The notes under the pieces were generated by a model that was given only the letters and a program-made list of their open reading frames with translations, was not told the origin of the DNA and ran no database searches. DNA of 64,000 nucleotides from positions 31,857-95,856 of IMG/VR virus record IMGVR_UViG_3300009128_001633; one strand, 5' to 3'. The stretch comes from a virus. Positions 7,958 to 16,008 of the stretch are shown piece after piece (position 1 is the stretch's first letter; every line of letters begins with the position of its first letter). The position numbers and the translations under genes are program-made.

Positions 7958-9820
7958 TTACATCCATATTCTACCCTCCTTTACTTGCTCTGCAAATTTC
8001 AAAACTTCCTCTACACACTTTTCTTTGTTAATTATATAGCCTATATCACTTTTTAAGCCTTCGAAAAATCCAGCAAATGTTTTAGCCCAATTTTCCTCAA
8101 TCATGTGTCTCTTCTTTTCATGACCAACAATGAAAGAAGGTATGCCGCATAATAAAGAAATTTTAGATAATCCAGACTGAGGACCAAATGTGAACATTGC
8201 TTTATTGAGATTACAAAAAGCAACCAATATATCTAAGGTTTCATTATCATTAAAGTAAACAAGATCACGATGCACTATCTCATCTTTTAGTTCATATGCA
8301 CCGCTCTTAGAGCCAATTGATATTAATAAATGATTAGGAAACTTATTACGCAATTCATGGCAAAGATCTACATAAAACCTATATGATAAATTCCTGTCAC
8401 CATGTATTCCTTCTCTTCTTCTGGGAAAAATTAATATGCTATTATCTTTGCCACACAATTTTCTAACATAATCTCTAGCTTTTTTACTTGAAATATACGG
8501 CGTATAAAACTTATTGGAAACATATTTCACTTTATCAAAACTATTAAAAATATCGCATTGTGGATAAATCTTACTTAATATTGAAGACATTTTTTTACCA
8601 ACAAAACGATTATTTATATTATGAGGATCTATCATGAAATGTTGTTCTGCTGACATATTTTTTGTCATTTCTTTAATTTTATCTGGCAATTCAAGTAAAT
8701 CATCACAACAATCTCTATAAAATACAAATTTAGCTTTTGAAGTTATGACTATTAATCTTCTCCACGGATGTTTTTCTCTAAACTTTTTAACAAAAGCAAC
8801 TAAATATTGAGTCCAACCAACTTCACCAACATCACAAAACAGTAATGGGTCATCATTGTAAAATCTACTTATGGGATGCGATGCTCGATCTTCCCTTACA
8901 ACCTTTTCATCAAAAATAATAGGCTTATCTATATTACCAAACCTAATTATTTCATCTATACATTTTTTATGATTATTTAATCTGTATTTACCATTTACTC
9001 TCTTAACAACATGAAATCCAACTCTTGTATTCATCCAATTATCATCGATCATATGTCTTTTCTTTTCATGCCCCATTATGAATGTTGGTACACCGCACAT
9101 TAAAGAAATTTTTGGTAACGAAGATTGGGAACCAACAGCAAAATCAACTTTTTGATACACACATGCTGCTATCATTAAATCCAAACTTTGTAGATCAGAC
9201 CAAGTTGTTAGATCTACAAAATTGTCGTACTTAATATTAGAATCGATATGATGGGATCCAACCACTGAACCCATGGCTGATACTGTATGCATGGGATAGT
9301 CGTTGCATAGTCTATTACACAAATTTATATAAAATTTTTCTGTCAAATTTCTATTGCCAAACTTACCTTTTCTTTTTCTTGGAAAAACTAATATTAATGG
9401 TTTATCACTAAAAAGATTTTTGCATGTTTTCATTGCTTTTTGAGATGAATTGAACCTATACGGCATTCTTTTATTAAAAAAAGCACCATATTCATTAACA
9501 ACTTCATAACTATCACGGAAATGTTTGTTTATATATTTAAAAAGTATGTCATTCGTTATGCATTTTTTCTTTTTATGTGAATATAAATGCGTACCGTCTT
9601 GATCAAGACTACTATCGTTTATATTATCAAATATTTTATCAGGAATTGGTATCCTTTCAATTTTTATGCCGTTATACAGTACAAAACGCTCTGGAAATGT
9701 ACAAACTGCTATCTTGCGGTTGTCATTTATGAGAAGCCAGTTCATATGAGCAGTTAACGGCAAGCTCCAACCTAATTCACCAACATCATAAAATAATAAT
9801 GGTTTCTTTTCATTTCCCAT
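7958..9820 (-). CDS. Tandem-duplicated GT9-like (heptosyltransferase-fold) protein
   Basis: About 620 residues built from two homologous halves. Each half opens with FYDVGELGWSLPL or FCDVGEVGWTQYL, has a central LILVFPRKRKGKFGNRNL or ILIFPRRREGIHGDRNL segment, and ends with GSQSSLPKISLMCGVPTFIMG or GPQSGLSKISLLCGIPSFIVG and then GHEKKRHMI plus NW. The last motif resembles the conserved C-terminal region of GT9/GT-B transferases. The start at 9820 has GGGGGAAG upstream and overlaps the preceding gene. It could act on two substrates, or one half may be regulatory. The exact enzyme class is inferred. Confidence 0.7.
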   Translation of the reverse strand: MGNEKKPLLFYDVGELGWSLPLTAHMNWLLINDNRKIAVCTFPERFVLYNGIKIERIPIPDKIFDNINDSSLDQDGTHLYSHKKKKCITNDILFKYINKHFRDSYEVVNEYGAFFNKRMPYRFNSSQKAMKTCKNLFSDKPLILVFPRKRKGKFGNRNLTEKFYINLCNRLCNDYPMHTVSAMGSVVGSHHIDSNIKYDNFVDLTTWSDLQSLDLMIAACVYQKVDFAVGSQSSLPKISLMCGVPTFIMGHEKKRHMIDDNWMNTRVGFHVVKRVNGKYRLNNHKKCIDEIIRFGNIDKPIIFDEKVVREDRASHPISRFYNDDPLLFCDVGEVGWTQYLVAFVKKFREKHPWRRLIVITSKAKFVFYRDCCDDLLELPDKIKEMTKNMSAEQHFMIDPHNINNRFVGKKMSSILSKIYPQCDIFNSFDKVKYVSNKFYTPYISSKKARDYVRKLCGKDNSILIFPRRREGIHGDRNLSYRFYVDLCHELRNKFPNHLLISIGSKSGAYELKDEIVHRDLVYFNDNETLDILVAFCNLNKAMFTFGPQSGLSKISLLCGIPSFIVGHEKKRHMIEENWAKTFAGFFEGLKSDIGYIINKEKCVEEVLKFAEQVKEGRIWM

Positions 9821-11714
9821 TTGCTTCCCCCAACATTTCATCTAATTTTTGTAGAGTGTTAAAAAATTTTGGATATAATATATCAATTACACTTCTCATA
9901 TTCTCAACCCTTGGATATTCATGAGCAAAATGCATAATATAAGCTTCTGTTTTATTTGGATTTTGACCTCTGGAAGTAAACCCATTTATTTCCATACCAT
10001 TAAACTTTTTATCAAGTGGAAAAAACTTATACCCATTTCTAAATAAATTAAAGTTCAAAAGAGTCTGGTCTTTAAATTGAGAATTAAACCTTTCTCTTAA
10101 CTCTGGATTACTAAACAGACCTTTATGGTGTTTAGAAAATAACAACACTCCAGAATTGAAGTATCCAGAATGCCAACCAACAAAACCTAATGCTCTTTGA
10201 ACTTCCATTGCTTCATCGTATCTATTTAGATTACCCCATATACCATCAAAATTATCTGCAACAGCAGCAACATGATCGAAAGGTACTATATTAAATAAAT
10301 CTGGACAATCAGGATGAATAACTATGTCTACATCTAAATATAATATCCTATCATATTTATCCAAAAACTCAGCCATTTGAAATTTTTCTAAATTTGGGTA
10401 CATGCCATTAATTTTTTCATCATCAATTACTATAACCTCTGCATTTGTCTTACTACCATAATTCATAAAACAATCTAGCGTAACCCCCAACATCTCTTTT
10501 GCTTCATCACCAATAGCCAACGTAACTATTGCTCTTTTTTCATCTACATCATGCTCAAGTTGTTTAGACTTAGGTGTCATATGCTTTGTTACACTATATA
10601 ATGGCAATAACTCATTGTTAATTGTATCAACAATAACATCTGGCTCTATAACCACTAAACATGGACTATAGCCATCGGATAGAGCATGACGACATGGTCT
10701 ATTGCCATGCAAAAAACATGGAGAACAGTTTGTCGCACCATCAATACCTATTGCATTATCGAAATATTTAATCCTGAGTTCACTTGGTATCGGACCAAAT
10801 AATCCAATCATTGGTTTGTTAAGTGCTCCCGCTATATGTAACCCCGAAGTGTCTGCCCCAACAAATATGTTACAACAATTTATTATTGAAAATAAATGTT
10901 TTAAAGAAAGACAATGACGAGCAAAGTTAAATGACATCTTTTCGTCACACATATCGTATCTATTTATTAATTCAGTAACATTAGGTTCACCTATTATTAC
11001 TGTTTTTATATCTTGTGCGTTCAATAGTGAAACGAGATGCTTGAATTTTTCTAACGGATAATTCCTCAATATTGTTGAAGTTTGTAACTGAATCCCAACA
11101 ACAGGATAACCTTCAGCTAAACCCAATCCTTCAAAAGTTATTGCCACATCATGATCTATGTCAGGGTTGAAATGTATTTCAGGTATTTTATCGATTCTTG
11201 GAAAATCATCATGATTCATTGAGAACGCTTTTATAAACAAATCATAAATATTTATAGTAGTTGAATCCACTGTTTTTGTTTCAACTAAACCTTGAAAAAA
11301 TATTGTATAATCTGATTCGTTTACTATTTCGAGTGGATATGGTAGGTGTACATATTTGTCAACAAAAGGATTGTTGACAAACAATTCACTGTACATTTCA
11401 GAACTGCCAACTATAACTTTACACGAAGGATTTCTTTTCTTTATGATTTTAATAGGGACCATCATTGCCATAAGGTCCCCAATACCAGAAGTTCTAAAAG
11501 CAAATATTGTTTTACCTTCTAAATTCTGACCAGTATATGGCTTCATGTATTTATAAAAACTAAGTTCTTCACTTATAGCCCTTTCACCATATACAAGCTT
11601 TATTTCTGTTATCAACCTTTCATCCAAAATGTAAAACTTGCCCTTATCGACCTTAGTTGAGTCTCCCTTCGACAGAGGTAAATCTATATCTGTCGTAAAT
11701 GAAAATATTCTCAT
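9810..11714 (-). CDS. Bifunctional glycosyltransferase: N-terminal GT9, C-terminal GT8
   Basis: 634 residues with two recognisable domains. Residues about 60-375 match GT9 heptosyltransferases: FRTSGIGDLMAMMVPIKIIK, YPVVGIQLQTSTILRNYPLE, VGADTSGLHIAGALNKPMIG and LFGPIPSELR. Residues about 390-615 match GT8: RAIVTLAIGDEAKEML and a DVD metal motif in DRILYLDVDIVIHPD near residue 458, followed by YFNSGVLLFS and DQTLLNFNLF. GGAGGG precedes the ATG. GT9 enzymes add heptose to lipopolysaccharide core and GT8 includes lipopolysaccharide galactosyl/glucosyltransferases, so two consecutive transfers by one polypeptide are likely. Confidence 0.85.
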   Translation of the reverse strand: MRIFSFTTDIDLPLSKGDSTKVDKGKFYILDERLITEIKLVYGERAISEELSFYKYMKPYTGQNLEGKTIFAFRTSGIGDLMAMMVPIKIIKKRNPSCKVIVGSSEMYSELFVNNPFVDKYVHLPYPLEIVNESDYTIFFQGLVETKTVDSTTINIYDLFIKAFSMNHDDFPRIDKIPEIHFNPDIDHDVAITFEGLGLAEGYPVVGIQLQTSTILRNYPLEKFKHLVSLLNAQDIKTVIIGEPNVTELINRYDMCDEKMSFNFARHCLSLKHLFSIINCCNIFVGADTSGLHIAGALNKPMIGLFGPIPSELRIKYFDNAIGIDGATNCSPCFLHGNRPCRHALSDGYSPCLVVIEPDVIVDTINNELLPLYSVTKHMTPKSKQLEHDVDEKRAIVTLAIGDEAKEMLGVTLDCFMNYGSKTNAEVIVIDDEKINGMYPNLEKFQMAEFLDKYDRILYLDVDIVIHPDCPDLFNIVPFDHVAAVADNFDGIWGNLNRYDEAMEVQRALGFVGWHSGYFNSGVLLFSKHHKGLFSNPELRERFNSQFKDQTLLNFNLFRNGYKFFPLDKKFNGMEINGFTSRGQNPNKTEAYIMHFAHEYPRVENMRSVIDILYPKFFNTLQKLDEMLGEANGK

Positions 11715-11723
11715 TTTGCCCTC

Positions 11724-12089
11724 CTAACTTAAATTGTATTTAATTATCTCTATATCCCCATTCACCACCCCCTCTTGACTTACAATAATTTCATTAGACA
11801 TATATGTTGCGAATCTATTAACTATTATCTGATGTGGCATGTTTAAGACATCAGATAATAGTTTTAACAAAGAATTTGCAATAACACTTTGAATTGAGCA
11901 TTCCCTACGCAACTGAACAAAACCTTCTTTCATGTCAAGACTATCTTGTGTAGATGAGATTTTAAAATTAACAAAATCTCTAGCAATTACTGATATCATT
12001 TGATTCGTTCTATAGTCAGATTCAGTTCTACTAAGACTTTTTGATCTTGGCGGTTTTTTCTTTCCAACTTTACTCCTATTTTTACCCAT
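11724..12089 (-). CDS. Hypothetical protein (121 aa)
   Basis: A 121-residue protein with a basic N-terminus (MGKNRSKVGKKKPPRSKS) and a helical remainder (SLDMKEGFVQLRRECSIQSVIANSLLKLL). AGGAGG lies just before the ATG. I recognise no family. It stands between the lysis-like lipoprotein gene and the glycosyltransferase block with short gaps, and it is probably co-transcribed. Confidence 0.6.
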   Translation of the reverse strand: MGKNRSKVGKKKPPRSKSLSRTESDYRTNQMISVIARDFVNFKISSTQDSLDMKEGFVQLRRECSIQSVIANSLLKLLSDVLNMPHQIIVNRFATYMSNEIIVSQEGVVNGDIEIIKYNLS

Positions 12090-12108
12090 ATCGCCCTCCT
12101 AAAGTTAA

Positions 12109-12342
12109 TCAATAACTTTCTAACTTTTTTTCCTTCTTCGGCTCTTCACTTAGCATATTGTATAATTTCTCTATATTTTTTACAGAATCGTTACCTTCGA
12201 ATCCAACAGAGATTTGCATACCTGCTGGAGTATATGTCTTTGTAATATGAGCTTTTTCAACACGCTCACCCTTAAACAATACAGTAAAACATCCAGATAA
12301 CAATAACGACAATAATATTATACTAAGCAGTAATTTTTTCAT
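12109..12342 (-). CDS. Small lipoprotein, possible outer-membrane spanin
   Basis: 77 residues with a basic N-terminus, a hydrophobic segment and a lipobox LLSGC with Cys18 as the predicted lipidation site. The mature part is about 60 residues and charged. Small phage lipoproteins in a lysis neighbourhood are often o-spanins that act with an inner-membrane partner to breach the outer membrane, and membrane proteins encoded at 13.4-15.8 kb could supply that partner. The spanin role is an inference from size, lipobox and location. It starts inside the upstream virion-like gene. Confidence 0.7.
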   Translation of the reverse strand: MKKLLLSIILLSLLLSGCFTVLFKGERVEKAHITKTYTPAGMQISVGFEGNDSVKNIEKLYNMLSEEPKKEKKLESY

Positions 12343-13099
12343 AATATTCTATTAACACTCCTATTACGCCGACCTTCTGACCATAATCATCGTTACCATC
12401 ATGATCTCTATAGAGTTTCAACATAACAGTTTCACCCGCTACTAAATCTGTCACTGTAACTGTATTACTTAATGGAGTCATAAAAATATCATATTGAGCA
12501 TGTGTCATTCCAGTTTCATTAGAAGCAATCTCATCACCAAATGTACCATTCAAAGAATCTCCATCTCCTATTGAATATCCACTTAGTTTAAATTCAACTT
12601 CTTCGTTGCTGGGACCAGTCGCATTGGTTACTAAACATTTGACAATGAATTTTATTCCTGAAGATGCTATGATATTGGTTGGCACTTCCCACCCATAAAC
12701 TAGATCCTCACTAGAATCATTAGCAAAAGTTCTAGCAGATATAGCACCATTACCACTTGTGTAATTAGAAGCACTATCCGGCGGAGAAGATCCGTTTAGC
12801 CAATCTCTTACGGGAATAAAACTATACGTCTTTCGTATAGTTACAGGGCCAACAGAAGTCCAATCTGTTCCATTCCATGCCACTTCGTCATTAGCATAGA
12901 ATGATTGACCAGTGTTTGTCTTAGTACCGTCGTTATCTGTAACATCAGCGGTTACTCTATAAAACCAACCAGTTTCAACAGCGGCAGATGTTGGAAAATC
13001 AGCAGCAACACCAATTGCGCCCTTAAACTGTAAAGGAGAAGATATGTTCTGGACTTGATCAAAACTTCCAGAAATTGGATTTATCGTATGCTTTTTCAT
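12323..13099 (-). CDS. Tail fibre / virion-associated protein
   Basis: 258 residues. The N-terminal 90 residues contain FKGAIGVAADFPTSAAVETG and GQSFYANDEVAWNGTDW, a pattern seen in phage tail fibre and neck-appendage proteins that measure out short beta segments. The C-terminal half is beta-rich (SGNGAISARTFANDSSEDLV, YSIGDGDSLNGTFGDE, VMLKLYRDHDGNDDYG) and resembles the domain shared by the proteins at 24424 and 25217. It probably folds as a jelly-roll-like virion domain. AGGAGG precedes the ATG. Confidence 0.65.
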   Translation of the reverse strand: MKKHTINPISGSFDQVQNISSPLQFKGAIGVAADFPTSAAVETGWFYRVTADVTDNDGTKTNTGQSFYANDEVAWNGTDWTSVGPVTIRKTYSFIPVRDWLNGSSPPDSASNYTSGNGAISARTFANDSSEDLVYGWEVPTNIIASSGIKFIVKCLVTNATGPSNEEVEFKLSGYSIGDGDSLNGTFGDEIASNETGMTHAQYDIFMTPLSNTVTVTDLVAGETVMLKLYRDHDGNDDYGQKVGVIGVLIEYYEKITA

Positions 13100-13110
13100 T
13101 TATATACCTC

Positions 13111-13338
13111 CTAACTATAGGAATATCCTGCTCTTTCATCCCACTCTTTGTCAAACTCATTAGTACCATCTGCAAATTGAACATCTGTGACGTTGCCATC
13201 ACCATCAACTGTTACTTTTCTAATTTGCCATTCTGTATCACTTGTGGCAGTTCCTGGAGCAGCATATCCTATATAAACAGGATTACCACCAGAATACGTC
13301 GCTTTCATAGTCAGTGAAGTCTCTTGAAACGGTAACAT
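13111..13338 (-). CDS. Small virion-type protein (75 aa)
   Basis: 75 residues (MLPFQETSLTMKATYSGGNP...) ending with WDERAGYSYS and containing WQIRKVTVDGDGNVTDVQFADGTNEFDKEWDERA-like features. It is a beta-rich, acidic small protein typically encoded next to phage tail fibre genes. AAGGAGGTGG lies upstream of the ATG. I assign no function. A gap of 67 bases before the next gene has no visible feature. Confidence 0.6.
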   Translation of the reverse strand: MLPFQETSLTMKATYSGGNPVYIGYAAPGTATSDTEWQIRKVTVDGDGNVTDVQFADGTNEFDKEWDERAGYSYS

Positions 13339-13405
13339 TTTTCCACCTCCTTTAAATTAGTATAATATAGTTAATATACAAGTTAAGAAGCTAATTTATA
13401 ATAAA

Positions 13406-14053
13406 TTAATTTTTCAAATTCCCATCATTCAATCGCATCATGAACTTAGCTATCCTTCTATCTGAAAACCACCATGACACACAAGTTACTGTCAAATAAA
13501 TAGCAGCATCAACAGATAACATCACTATTTTAACAGCTTGTTCAACAGTCCATTGATGATTAGAAACTTTTAATATGCCCAATGCTTCCGTTAATATTTT
13601 ACCAAAAACAATAATAAGAAAAATTGTAATTCCAGGTCTCATTAAGTGTTTTATGAAATCAACAAGTCCGAAAGCAAAAGCAACAATAGTGGCAATTGGA
13701 ATTGTAAAATATCTAGGCCATCCCTCTACTTCCATCATCTTAGTCATAAAAGAAGCCTTAAACAAAGAAACCATAGCATTCTTTTGACTTTGCATAAATG
13801 ATTCAGCTTCTTTAAGATTAATAGCACCTTCAATTTCTGACTTCTTGATCTGCATATTCATATCAGCTTCGGCCATAGCATAAATATGATCTTGTCTATC
13901 TGCCTTAATTTCAAGCTCTTTCAACTCCATCTTTTGCTTGTGAGCCTGTTTTTGTTTGAAATAGTTAAATATGTTGGAGAACAATGATCCAAAAATACCA
14001 GTTACGACTCCTCCAACAGGTCCACCGAAAATAGTTGCTAATGTTGATAACAT
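13406..14053 (-). CDS. Membrane protein, holin-like (3TM type)
   Basis: 215 residues: a glycine-rich hydrophobic N-terminus (residues 1-28), a charged coiled-coil region (32-95, KQKQAHKQKMELKELEIKAD), then three predicted membrane helices near 112-138, 141-163 and 173-196. The WPRYFTIPIATIVAFAFG-like segment resembles the 3TM holin family found in phages and gene transfer agents. It overlaps the upstream gene as TAATG. Its place in a cluster of membrane, secreted and lipobox proteins supports a role in lysis timing, but nothing proves hole formation. Confidence 0.62.
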   Translation of the reverse strand: MLSTLATIFGGPVGGVVTGIFGSLFSNIFNYFKQKQAHKQKMELKELEIKADRQDHIYAMAEADMNMQIKKSEIEGAINLKEAESFMQSQKNAMVSLFKASFMTKMMEVEGWPRYFTIPIATIVAFAFGLVDFIKHLMRPGITIFLIIVFGKILTEALGILKVSNHQWTVEQAVKIVMLSVDAAIYLTVTCVSWWFSDRRIAKFMMRLNDGNLKN

Positions 14054-14472
14054 TAGAATTCCTCCCTTATTTTAAGTAAATACGTTTCACCGCACATAAT
14101 TCTCATAAACTTCTTTACTATTGGGCGAGAACACAAAACAGCTTCTTGCCCTTTTAGCTTTCCAAGATATTTTCCTAATAACTGGCATCCATTTGTATGT
14201 GTAAATAATCCTAAAGAAACATCTCCACATAGATTCCCAGAATGTTGTAATATATATAATCTGCCGGGAACATTTGTAATATGATAAGTTATCCCATATT
14301 TAGGAGATTCTCTTAGCTTAACCAAATAATCTCCTACTGGAATGCAAGATATACTTCTTACATTATTTCTCCATGGCAATTCACCAACAAAAAAAGAAAA
14401 CTCAGGAATTATAATACGACCAAACGTCCCATGATCTGATTTTTTGATTCTTATGTGTATTACTTCTATCAT
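14053..14472 (-). CDS. DUF5675-family protein
   Basis: 139 residues, with the start at 14472 preceded by AGGGGA and overlapping the upstream stop as TAATG. It carries the pattern of DUF5675: GRIIIPEFSFFVGELPWRNN, SCIPVGDYLVKLRESPKYG and YILQHSGNLCGDVSLGLF. This family is common in phages and is often encoded beside lysis genes, and its biochemical role is not established. No canonical endolysin is seen in the cluster, so this protein is a candidate for a murein-active function, as an inference only. Confidence 0.8.
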   Translation of the reverse strand: MIEVIHIRIKKSDHGTFGRIIIPEFSFFVGELPWRNNVRSISCIPVGDYLVKLRESPKYGITYHITNVPGRLYILQHSGNLCGDVSLGLFTHTNGCQLLGKYLGKLKGQEAVLCSRPIVKKFMRIMCGETYLLKIREEF

Positions 14473-14870
14473 TATATATCCCCTAGACATTCTGGTTTAA
14501 CACTAAGTGCAGATGGATAAGGAGACCCGTTAAAAAATTTATCAACTTTTCTATCAAAATCACTATCAATGTATAAAAATTTTAGTTTATAATCAAATAT
14601 AACAAAAGGTTGTTTCATTTTAACTCCATTACAAACAAGAAAAACAGCATTAAAAGCACAATTATCATTTTTATCATGATAATGATGCAATATTGCATCA
14701 TTAGGACTTATATTACGAACTAGACTAGTGAAAACAATATTATATCCACTAAGATCTGGCATAAAACGTTTATCAGAAGAATCAACATTATGTGGAGATG
14801 AAAAAACTATGAAGGGATAAAAAAAACATAAAAACAAAATAAACAACGAAAATCTTTTTAAAGTACACAT
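14472..14870 (-). CDS. Secreted hypothetical protein (132 aa)
   Basis: 132 residues with a strong signal peptide (KRFSLFILFLCFFYPFIVFSS, likely cleavage near residues 24-26). The mature part contains cysteines in DNCAFNAVFLVCNG and KPECLG that could form disulphides in the periplasm. It lies between a membrane protein and the DUF5675 protein. The family is not recognised. Export plus position suggests a periplasmic role in lysis or exclusion. Confidence 0.6.
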   Translation of the reverse strand: MCTLKRFSLFILFLCFFYPFIVFSSPHNVDSSDKRFMPDLSGYNIVFTSLVRNISPNDAILHHYHDKNDNCAFNAVFLVCNGVKMKQPFVIFDYKLKFLYIDSDFDRKVDKFFNGSPYPSALSVKPECLGDI

Positions 14871-14896
14871 AGTTATATCTCCTGTTTTGCTATGAA

Positions 14897-15373
14897 CTAT
14901 CTTATGTTTTTGTTACTAAAAAACTTAAATATTTTTTCATATTTTTTTACAATCCATCTACTAAAACCATTAGCAATTTTTAAATCTCTTAATCTACAAT
15001 AAATATGCAATGGATTTAAAAAATGACTAAAACCACCTTTCCTTAAAACAAATTTCTCAAGAAACATACGATAAATCATTGTGATCATTATTAAAAATGT
15101 ACCAATCACAATAAATAAATCTTTTACTTTCCAATACCATCTATGCAAAAAATCAAAATCATAAAACGTACTTCCAATTCTACCGTAAACTAACATGTAA
15201 TAATGTAATACAATCCCCGCCATGGTTATTCCTACAGAAAAATATACATGACCAATACTTCCACGTTTAACCCATTTTCTTGTCCAATCCCAAACAAACA
15301 AACATAAAGTTATATAAGAAAACAAAGATATTGAAATATAACTCCAAAGAGTCCAATCATTTAGCACATCCAT
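14897..15373 (-). CDS. Integral membrane protein with three TM helices, possible holin
   Basis: 158 residues, starting at 15373 where GGGGGAGG lies 6 bases upstream. Predicted membrane helices are at about 8-30, 42-64 and 78-100, followed by a basic cytoplasmic-type tail (KKYEKIFKFFSNKN). Three helices and a charged tail fit class I holins, but the C-terminal region is longer than usual. The gene overlaps the small upstream gene. It is an alternative holin candidate to the one at 13406-14053. Confidence 0.55.
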   Translation of the reverse strand: MDVLNDWTLWSYISISLFSYITLCLFVWDWTRKWVKRGSIGHVYFSVGITMAGIVLHYYMLVYGRIGSTFYDFDFLHRWYWKVKDLFIVIGTFLIMITMIYRMFLEKFVLRKGGFSHFLNPLHIYCRLRDLKIANGFSRWIVKKYEKIFKFFSNKNIR

Positions 15374-15548
15374 TAGACATCCTCCCCCACTTATTTTCAC
15401 CATTAAGAGTAACTTCAGCATTCTCTAATAAACAGTTAGCATTTTTAATCGATTTTTTTGTTTCACTTATGACCTTTAACACTTCTTCTCTTGATGTTCT
15501 TAAAGGCTTCCTCCACAAATGAAATTCTATATTCCCAAATAGTTTCAT
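15357..15548 (-). CDS. Small hypothetical protein (63 aa)
   Basis: 63 residues, mostly helical (RTSREEVLKVISETKKSIKN). AAAGGAG lies upstream of the ATG, and the end overlaps the next membrane protein gene, so it is likely translated. No known family. Confidence 0.5.
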   Translation of the reverse strand: MKLFGNIEFHLWRKPLRTSREEVLKVISETKKSIKNANCLLENAEVTLNGENKWGRMSNGCAK

Positions 15549-15563
15549 TTTTCGTTAACTCCT

Positions 15564-15788
15564 TTACGGTTTTTGGATGACTTTCATAATACCATCAAGT
15601 ACACCTGAAAAATGATCTACCGAAGTCCTAACATCCTTAAATGTATCCTGCATATCACCAATGGTACTCCAAGCCTTATCAGCTTCTTTTTCTCTTGCTT
15701 TTTCTTGCCAATATATAACAACTAAAAGACAAAACATACCAACAAGAGGCAATGGAATAACATTAAAAGCATCAGCTAACCATTTCAT
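15564..15788 (-). CDS. Small N-anchored membrane protein, possible inner-membrane spanin
   Basis: 74 residues with one membrane helix near residues 9-28 (VIPLPLVGMFCLLVVIYW) followed by a charged helical tail (QEKAREKEADKAW...). AGGAG lies 6 bases before the ATG at 15788. An N-terminal anchor with a helical tail fits an i-spanin partner for the lipobox protein at 12109, but it is shorter than most i-spanins. A small holin or an accessory protein is equally possible. Confidence 0.5.
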   Translation of the reverse strand: MKWLADAFNVIPLPLVGMFCLLVVIYWQEKAREKEADKAWSTIGDMQDTFKDVRTSVDHFSGVLDGIMKVIQKP

Positions 15789-15797
15789 AAACATCTC

Positions 15798-15998
15798 CTA
15801 TATTACAAACATTTTACCATTCTCTGTTATGTCAATTGTGGCAGTTTCAACTATGAATTCTCCACCGACTATTAGCTGTTCATATTCATCTATTGTTAAT
15901 GTTCCACTTGCTATTTTCCAATCCGTCACATTTTCAGCAGCATGTTCATCAGCATCTAATGTGCCATCAATGTCAAGAGATGTAGTTTGTATAGCCAT
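15798..15998 (-). CDS. Small beta-rich protein sharing the MAIQTT start
   Basis: 66 residues opening MAIQTTSLDIDGTLDAD and continuing with an acidic beta-type sequence (GTLTIDEYEQLIVGGEFIVE). The first six residues match the repeat protein at 19799-20329, suggesting a shared N-terminal module such as a virion-attachment segment. No known family. Confidence 0.5.
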   Translation of the reverse strand: MAIQTTSLDIDGTLDADEHAAENVTDWKIASGTLTIDEYEQLIVGGEFIVETATIDITENGKMFVI

Positions 15999-16008
15999 AA
16001 TGAATACC

